DNA of 64,000 bases from Rhodospirillaceae bacterium (GTDB lineage Bacteria > Pseudomonadota > Alphaproteobacteria > UBA6615). The stretch lies in assembly GCA_018667335.1 (NCBI GenBank), contig JABIVD010000007.1, forward strand, positions 16,425-80,424, written 5' to 3'. The notes beneath the pieces are model-generated. The model saw only the letters and a list, made by a program, of their open reading frames with translations. It did no database searches and was not told the DNA's origin. Made by a program: the position numbers and the translations under genes. This document shows positions 59,814-64,000 of the stretch, piece by piece (positions within the stretch are counted from its first letter, which is position 1; each line of letters opens with the position of its first letter).

Positions 59814-60536
59814 TCAGACCGCCTCAACTTTATGCGAGGCGTGCGCCACCGGAACCGCCGCAGACTGCAAATGGCGGACCCGTGAGGCACGGATATCCGG
59901 ATCGTCGATATGCGCACGCACGAACGCCGCCAGGTCTTCGTCGGGCGCAATCCGATCCCGCATCAGGGCCAACGCCTCGCGCTGGGACAAGGCTGCATAC
60001 TGCCGTCCCTCGGCGGCGACCGCAGACAGCGCGAACGGCGTTCCGTCATCCCCCACATGACCGCGAAAGCTGAGATAGGCCCAGGCGGCGTCGATGGTCT
60101 CGCCGCCATCCAGATCAAGGGTCAGGCCCTCGAGCCGGGCGAAATGATAGTGCTCGATCTCGGTCGGATGCATGACCGCCAGCTCGGCATCGCTCAGCCA
60201 TGTCACCGCGACCGCCACACGCGTCCCCGGCACATGGCGCAGCGCGGCAGGCAGTGCCCCGTAGCCCGCGAAATGCGCGGCGAAGACAACGTCATGATCA
60301 TCGAGCCAGGCCCGCTGCACCGGGATCGGTGCATGGTCGGTGCCGTATTTCTGGCGCAGCCTCAGGGGCGACTGGTTCGATCCATAACCAATGACCGGCC
60401 GGCGGCCGATGGTGTGCGCGGCATCGAACGGCGCCGCCTCACCCTCGATGAAGGTGAAAGAGTGCGCGGTGATGTCGTACGGATAGCCGACGGCGCGCAT
60501 CAGGACGGGGTCGGTCTCAAAAGGGTCGGTTGTCAT
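59814..60536 (-). CDS. Unknown protein with a YGSN motif (gamma-glutamylcyclotransferase-like)
   Basis: This 240-residue protein contains [18 protein letters not shown] at about 48-65. YGSN after a beta strand is the nucleotide-like loop of the gamma-glutamylcyclotransferase/AIG2 fold. Later segments [19 protein letters not shown] and [22 protein letters not shown] fit that fold loosely, and Glu in PTEIEHY could be catalytic. There is no signal peptide or membrane helix. It is divergent from ubiD. The assignment is tentative; the gene itself looks real from its length and codon use. Confidence 0.6.
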   Translation of the reverse strand: MTTDPFETDPVLMRAVGYPYDITAHSFTFIEGEAAPFDAAHTIGRRPVIGYGSNQSPLRLRQKYGTDHAPIPVQRAWLDDHDVVFAAHFAGYGALPAALRHVPGTRVAVAVTWLSDAELAVMHPTEIEHYHFARLEGLTLDLDGGETIDAAWAYLSFRGHVGDDGTPFALSAVAAEGRQYAALSQREALALMRDRIAPDEDLAAFVRAHIDDPDIRASRVRHLQSAAVPVAHASHKVEAV

Positions 60537-60634
60537 GGGTCCATTCTCCTGCGCCGCAGCGCTGCCTGCAAGCCAACGTCACCACGCAGGTGGTTCTTGA
60601 CGCGCGGGCGCCAGAACGGTCTAAGTCCAGCGCC

Positions 60635-62149
60635 ATGCCATATGCCAGCCTACGCGAATTTGTCGATCGTCTGGAACGCGAGGGCCGCCTCGTCCGGGTG
60701 AGCCATCCGGTCGCCGCGAACCTTGAGATGACCGAGATCCAGACCCGCCTGCTCGCCGAGGGTGGGCCGGCAGTGCTGTTCGAAAACGTCATCGCAGACG
60801 ACGGGACGCCCAGCCCGATCCCGGTGCTCGCCAACCTGTTCGGCACGGTCGAACGGGTTGCCTGGGGCATGGATCGCGAGCCGGACCAGCTGCGCGAAGT
60901 GGGCGAGACCCTCGCCTTCCTGCGCCAGCCCGAACCGCCCGACGGCCTGCGCGATGCCTGGGACAAGCTTCCATTACTCCGCACCGTGATGGCGATGCGG
61001 CCCAAGACCGTCTCCTCGGGGCCTGTGCACGAGGTTGTGTGGACCGGCGACGATATCGATCTCGGCAAGCTGCCGATCCAGACCTGCTGGCCCGGCGAAC
61101 CCGCGCCCCTGATCACATGGCCGCTGATCGTCACCCAGGGTCCCGACCCGGAGGGCAAGCGCGAAGACGCATTCAACCTCGGCATCTACCGGATGCAGGT
61201 GACGGGGCCCAAATCGACCTACATGCGCTGGCTCAAGCATCGCGGCGGCGCACAGCACCACGCCCGCTGGAAGGCCGAGCGCCCCGAGCCGCTGCCGGCG
61301 GCAGCGGTCATCGGTGCCGACCCGGGCACGATCATCGCCGCCGTCACGCCGGTCCCCGACAATCTGTCGGAATACCAGTTCGCAGGCCTGCTGCGCGGCA
61401 AACGGCTGGAGTTGGTGGACTGCAAGACCGTCCCGCTCAAGGTGCCCGCCTCAGCCGAGATCGTCATCGAGGGCCATGTCTCCCTCGACGAATATGGCGA
61501 CGAGGGGCCCTACGGCGATCACACCGGCTACTACAATTCCGTCGAGCAGTTCCCGGTCTTCCATGTCAGCGCGATCACCATGCGCCGCGACCCGATCTAT
61601 CTCTCGACCTTCACCGGCCGCCCGCCCGACGAACCCTCGGTCCTGGGAGAAGCGCTGAACGACGTGTTCGTGCCACTCCTGCGCCAGGCCTTCCCCGAGA
61701 TCACCGACTTCTGGCTGCCGCCGGAGGGTTGCTCCTACCGGATCGCCGTCGTGTCCATGCGCAAGGCCTATCCCGGTCATGCCAAGCGGGTGATGATGGG
61801 CGTGTGGTCCTATCTGCGGCAGTTCATGTACACGAAGTGGGTGATCGTCGTGGACGACGACATCAACGTGCGCGACTGGAAGGACGTAATGTGGGCGGTC
61901 TCGACCCGCATGGATCCGGCCCGCGACATCACGCTGGTGGAGAATACGCCGATCGACTATCTCGACTTCGCCTCACCGTCGCCCAGCCTCGGCAGCAAGA
62001 TCGGGCTCGATGCCACCAACAAAATTCCACCCGAGACCGACCGCGAATGGGGCAGCCAGATCCGCATGGATGATGATGTGGTCGAAAAAGTCTCGACGAT
62101 GTGGAACGATTTGGGACTGCCCGGGTCGGGCAAGCCGATCTGGAAATAG
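60635..62149 (+). CDS. UbiD family decarboxylase
   Basis: This 504-residue prenylated-FMN-dependent decarboxylase has the N terminus [22 protein letters not shown]. Conserved central parts are [31 protein letters not shown] and [15 protein letters not shown], with [20 protein letters not shown] carrying the catalytic acid region. In the ubiquinone pathway UbiD decarboxylates 3-polyprenyl-4-hydroxybenzoate, and ubiA is 1.3 kb upstream, so that role is likely. The family also includes unrelated aromatic decarboxylases, so the symbol is withheld. The ATG at 60635 is chosen at the family N terminus. Confidence 0.92.
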   Translation: MPYASLREFVDRLEREGRLVRVSHPVAANLEMTEIQTRLLAEGGPAVLFENVIADDGTPSPIPVLANLFGTVERVAWGMDREPDQLREVGETLAFLRQPEPPDGLRDAWDKLPLLRTVMAMRPKTVSSGPVHEVVWTGDDIDLGKLPIQTCWPGEPAPLITWPLIVTQGPDPEGKREDAFNLGIYRMQVTGPKSTYMRWLKHRGGAQHHARWKAERPEPLPAAAVIGADPGTIIAAVTPVPDNLSEYQFAGLLRGKRLELVDCKTVPLKVPASAEIVIEGHVSLDEYGDEGPYGDHTGYYNSVEQFPVFHVSAITMRRDPIYLSTFTGRPPDEPSVLGEALNDVFVPLLRQAFPEITDFWLPPEGCSYRIAVVSMRKAYPGHAKRVMMGVWSYLRQFMYTKWVIVVDDDINVRDWKDVMWAVSTRMDPARDITLVENTPIDYLDFASPSPSLGSKIGLDATNKIPPETDREWGSQIRMDDDVVEKVSTMWNDLGLPGSGKPIWK

Positions 62150-62190
62150 CGCTGCCGCGTCCGGTAGCCGTTCAGACAGAGGACAAGACC

Positions 62191-62607
62191 ATGGAAGCGA
62201 TTGTGGCCGTCGCGCCCGTTAACACGATGCTCATTGCGGCGTTGCTGGGGCTGATGAAATTGGCGCTGGGCATCAGCGTCACCAAGTACCGGTTTCAACA
62301 CAAGATCATGTGGGGCGACGCCAGCGATGACCGCATGGCACGGCGTATCCGCGCCCATGCCAACTTCACCGAATGGGTGCCAGGGACTCTGATCCTGCTG
62401 GGGCTCATCGAGATGATGGGCATCTCGCCGATCATCGTCGCCATTCTCGGTATAATGCTCATCATCGCCCGCACGCTGCACGCACTGGGTCTCATGGGGA
62501 ACGCCGAATCGTTCAACCGGGCCACCGGCATCGTGATCAACTGGGCGACCCTCGGCCTTGCATCCCTCATCGGGATCGTCGAGTTTTTCTATCCCGGCAC
62601 TTTCTAG
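62191..62607 (+). CDS. MAPEG family membrane protein
   Basis: This 138-residue protein has four predicted membrane helices. MLIAALLGLMKLALGISVTKYRF, RRIRAHANFTEWVPGTLILL and ARTLHALGLMG match the MAPEG family, whose members are glutathione-dependent transferases or peroxidases of membrane substrates. The AHANFTEWVP segment carries family residues near the glutathione site. AGAGGA lies nine bases before the ATG. gshA is in the same window. Confidence 0.88.
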   Translation: MEAIVAVAPVNTMLIAALLGLMKLALGISVTKYRFQHKIMWGDASDDRMARRIRAHANFTEWVPGTLILLGLIEMMGISPIIVAILGIMLIIARTLHALGLMGNAESFNRATGIVINWATLGLASLIGIVEFFYPGTF

Positions 62608-62658
62608 GCGTCGGCCCTTCAACCCAAGTACAGGACGCGCGGCGACGCGAACAAGATC

Positions 62659-64000
62659 ATGTCCGATTCCCAGTCTGATTCCATGTCCGCCGATGACCGC
62701 GACCGCCTGGCCACATTGATCGCCGAAGCCACCCGGCTTGGTGCCGATGCGGCGGACGCCGTGCTGATCCGCTCCACGTCGATTTCCCACGCCCAGCGGC
62801 TGGGAGAGATCGAGCAGCTGGAGCGCCAGGAAAGCTTCGATCTGGGTTTGCGTGTTTTTCACGGACAGAAGCAGGCGATCGTCTCGTCGACGGATTTCTC
62901 GAAGGACGCCCTGTCGGAGCTGGTCGACCGTGCCCTCGCCATGGCCGCGGCCGTGCCCGACGACCCGTGGTGTGGCCTGGCCGACCCGGACCAACTGGCC
63001 ACAGACATTCCCGACCTCGACATGGTCGATGCCGCCGAGCCCAGCAGCGAGACCCTCGTCGAAATGGCGCGCGTCTGCGAAGACGCCGCCCGCGCCGTCA
63101 GCGGTGTCACCAATTCCGACGGGGCCCAGGCCAGTTGGAGCCACACCGGTGTGTGCCTCGCGGCGAGCAACGGGTTTTCCGGTGACTATGCGCGGACCGA
63201 TTCCGGCGTCGGCGTCTCCGTCATCGCCGGCGAAGGTGCCGGCATGGAATCCGAGTATGACTTCGCGCACGCGGTCCATTTCGGCGATCTCGAAGATCCC
63301 GCGGATGTGGGGCGGCGGGCCGGCGAAAAGGCCGCGGCACGCATTGGTGCGCGCCGCATGCCGACCGCCGAGGTGCCGGTCATATTCGATCCCCGCGTGG
63401 CTGGCGGGCTGCTCGGGCATCTCACCGGTGCCATCACCGGCCCGGCGATTGCGCGCGGGACGAGCTTCCTCAAGGATCGGCTCGGCGACCAGCTCTTCGC
63501 CGCCGACATCGAGATCGTCGACGATCCCCACCGCAAGCGCGGTTTGCGCTCCAAGCCCTTCGATGCCGAGGGAATCGCAAATTCGAAGCGCTCGATCGTC
63601 AAGGACGGCGTCCTGACGACCTGGCTGCTGGATCTCGCCTCGGCCAAACAACTCGGCCTCGAGACCACGGGTCATGCCGGGCGCGGCACTTCAGGCCCGC
63701 CCTCGCCGGGACCGTCGAACTTGTATCTGACACCCGGGACCCTGTCTCCGGCAGAGCTGATGGCCGACATCGAGGCCGGGCTCTACATCACCTCGCTGAT
63801 GGGCATGGGCGTGAACGGCGTGACCGGGGACTACAGCCGGGGCGCGTCGGGATTCTGGATCGAAAACGGCGAAATCACCTTCCCGGTGACCGAGCTGACG
63901 ATCGCCGGGAACCTCAACCAGATGTTCGCGGGCATGTCCCGGGCGAATGATCTCGCATTCCGCTTCGGCACCAACAGCCCCACCGTGCGCATCGACGGCC
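62659..64000 (+). CDS. pmbA: TldE/PmbA family protein (partial, runs off the window)
   Basis: The visible 447 residues start with MSDSQSDSMSADDRDRLATL. Family stretches are ERQESFDLGLRVFHGQKQAI, AEVPVIFDPRVAGGLLGHLTGAITG, GLRSKPFDAEGIANSKRSIV and LYITSLMGMGVNGVTGDYSRGASGFWIENGEI. TldE has the TldD fold without the zinc HExxH motif and is its obligate partner. The reading frame is open to the last base, so only the final few codons are missing. tldD is at 51862 on the same strand. Confidence 0.93.
   Translation, partial: MSDSQSDSMSADDRDRLATLIAEATRLGADAADAVLIRSTSISHAQRLGEIEQLERQESFDLGLRVFHGQKQAIVSSTDFSKDALSELVDRALAMAAAVPDDPWCGLADPDQLATDIPDLDMVDAAEPSSETLVEMARVCEDAARAVSGVTNSDGAQASWSHTGVCLAASNGFSGDYARTDSGVGVSVIAGEGAGMESEYDFAHAVHFGDLEDPADVGRRAGEKAAARIGARRMPTAEVPVIFDPRVAGGLLGHLTGAITGPAIARGTSFLKDRLGDQLFAADIEIVDDPHRKRGLRSKPFDAEGIANSKRSIVKDGVLTTWLLDLASAKQLGLETTGHAGRGTSGPPSPGPSNLYLTPGTLSPAELMADIEAGLYITSLMGMGVNGVTGDYSRGASGFWIENGEITFPVTELTIAGNLNQMFAGMSRANDLAFRFGTNSPTVRIDG

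Noticed and set aside
61957..63675. Minus-strand frame of 572 codons over ubiD, MAPEG and pmbA
   Set aside because: It spans three plus-strand genes with clear family motifs, so it is a shadow frame.

Overview
The window is a gene-dense, high-GC stretch of chromosome from an alphaproteobacterium. The evidence is a CcrM-type GANTC methylase behind rnhB, a PodJ-like polarity protein, an ATP synthase F0 cluster with both b' and b subunits, the cta/cox cytochrome oxidase operon with SURF1, Cox11 and DUF983, a plant-type glutamate-cysteine ligase, and a direct-repeat LexA box of the alphaproteobacterial type. The order cannot be fixed from sequence alone; gene content fits a Rhodospirillales-like free-living aerobe. 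No prophage, insertion sequence, CRISPR array or rRNA was seen; one tRNA is present.

Layout. 1-1204: tRNA-Gln and gmd. 1205-1902: 700 bases without a gene, rich in dyads and carrying an orphan terminator. 1903-4972: a PodJ-like pair, the second gene frameshifted by an 8-bp tandem duplication. 4995-9452 (minus): ispE, a TPR protein and ETF-ubiquinone oxidoreductase. 9601-18522 (plus): UDG, lytic transglycosylase, moaB, a phosphotransferase, a radical SAM gene behind a LexA-type box, a cation antiporter, rnhB and ccrM. 18519-24478: mutY (minus), then a DUF721 gene, a DsbA-like gene and smc. 24653-27187: atpI-atpB-atpE-atpF'-atpF, with a good promoter in front and a terminator behind. 27273-31990 (minus): glycine cleavage operon gcvT-gcvH-gcvPA-gcvPB under a tandem glycine riboswitch. 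32097-32940 (minus): a lipoprotein and a two-motif CDGSH protein. 33094-35488 (plus): ispH-thrB-rnhA. 35557-38336 (minus): peroxiredoxin and DsbD-like reductase. 38502-39080: YqgE. 39098-51528 (minus): one long co-directional cluster, ctaC-ctaD-ctaB-small CoxF-like ORF-ctaG-ctaE-DUF983-surf1-M32 peptidase-thrC-M16 peptidase-GNAT-MFS. 51862-64000: tldD, an EmrAB-like efflux pair, gshA-rsmE, ubiA, a VOC protein, an unknown YGSN protein, ubiD, a MAPEG protein and a partial tldE/pmbA.

How it fits together. Most of the window is housekeeping: respiration (F0, cytochrome oxidase, ETF-QO, ubiquinone synthesis), isoprenoid precursors (ispE, ispH), threonine (thrB, thrC), glycine catabolism, chromosome biology (smc, ccrM, mutY, rnhA, rnhB), thiol redox (DsbA-like, DsbD-like, gshA, peroxiredoxin) and cell-envelope or polarity functions. 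I did not find a clear undescribed multi-gene system. The best leads are the LexA box over a spore-photoproduct-lyase-like radical SAM gene, the split and frameshifted PodJ-like locus, a recurring pattern of short tandem duplications at gene ends, a palindromic operator over the VOC gene promoter, and competing hairpins in the tldD leader.
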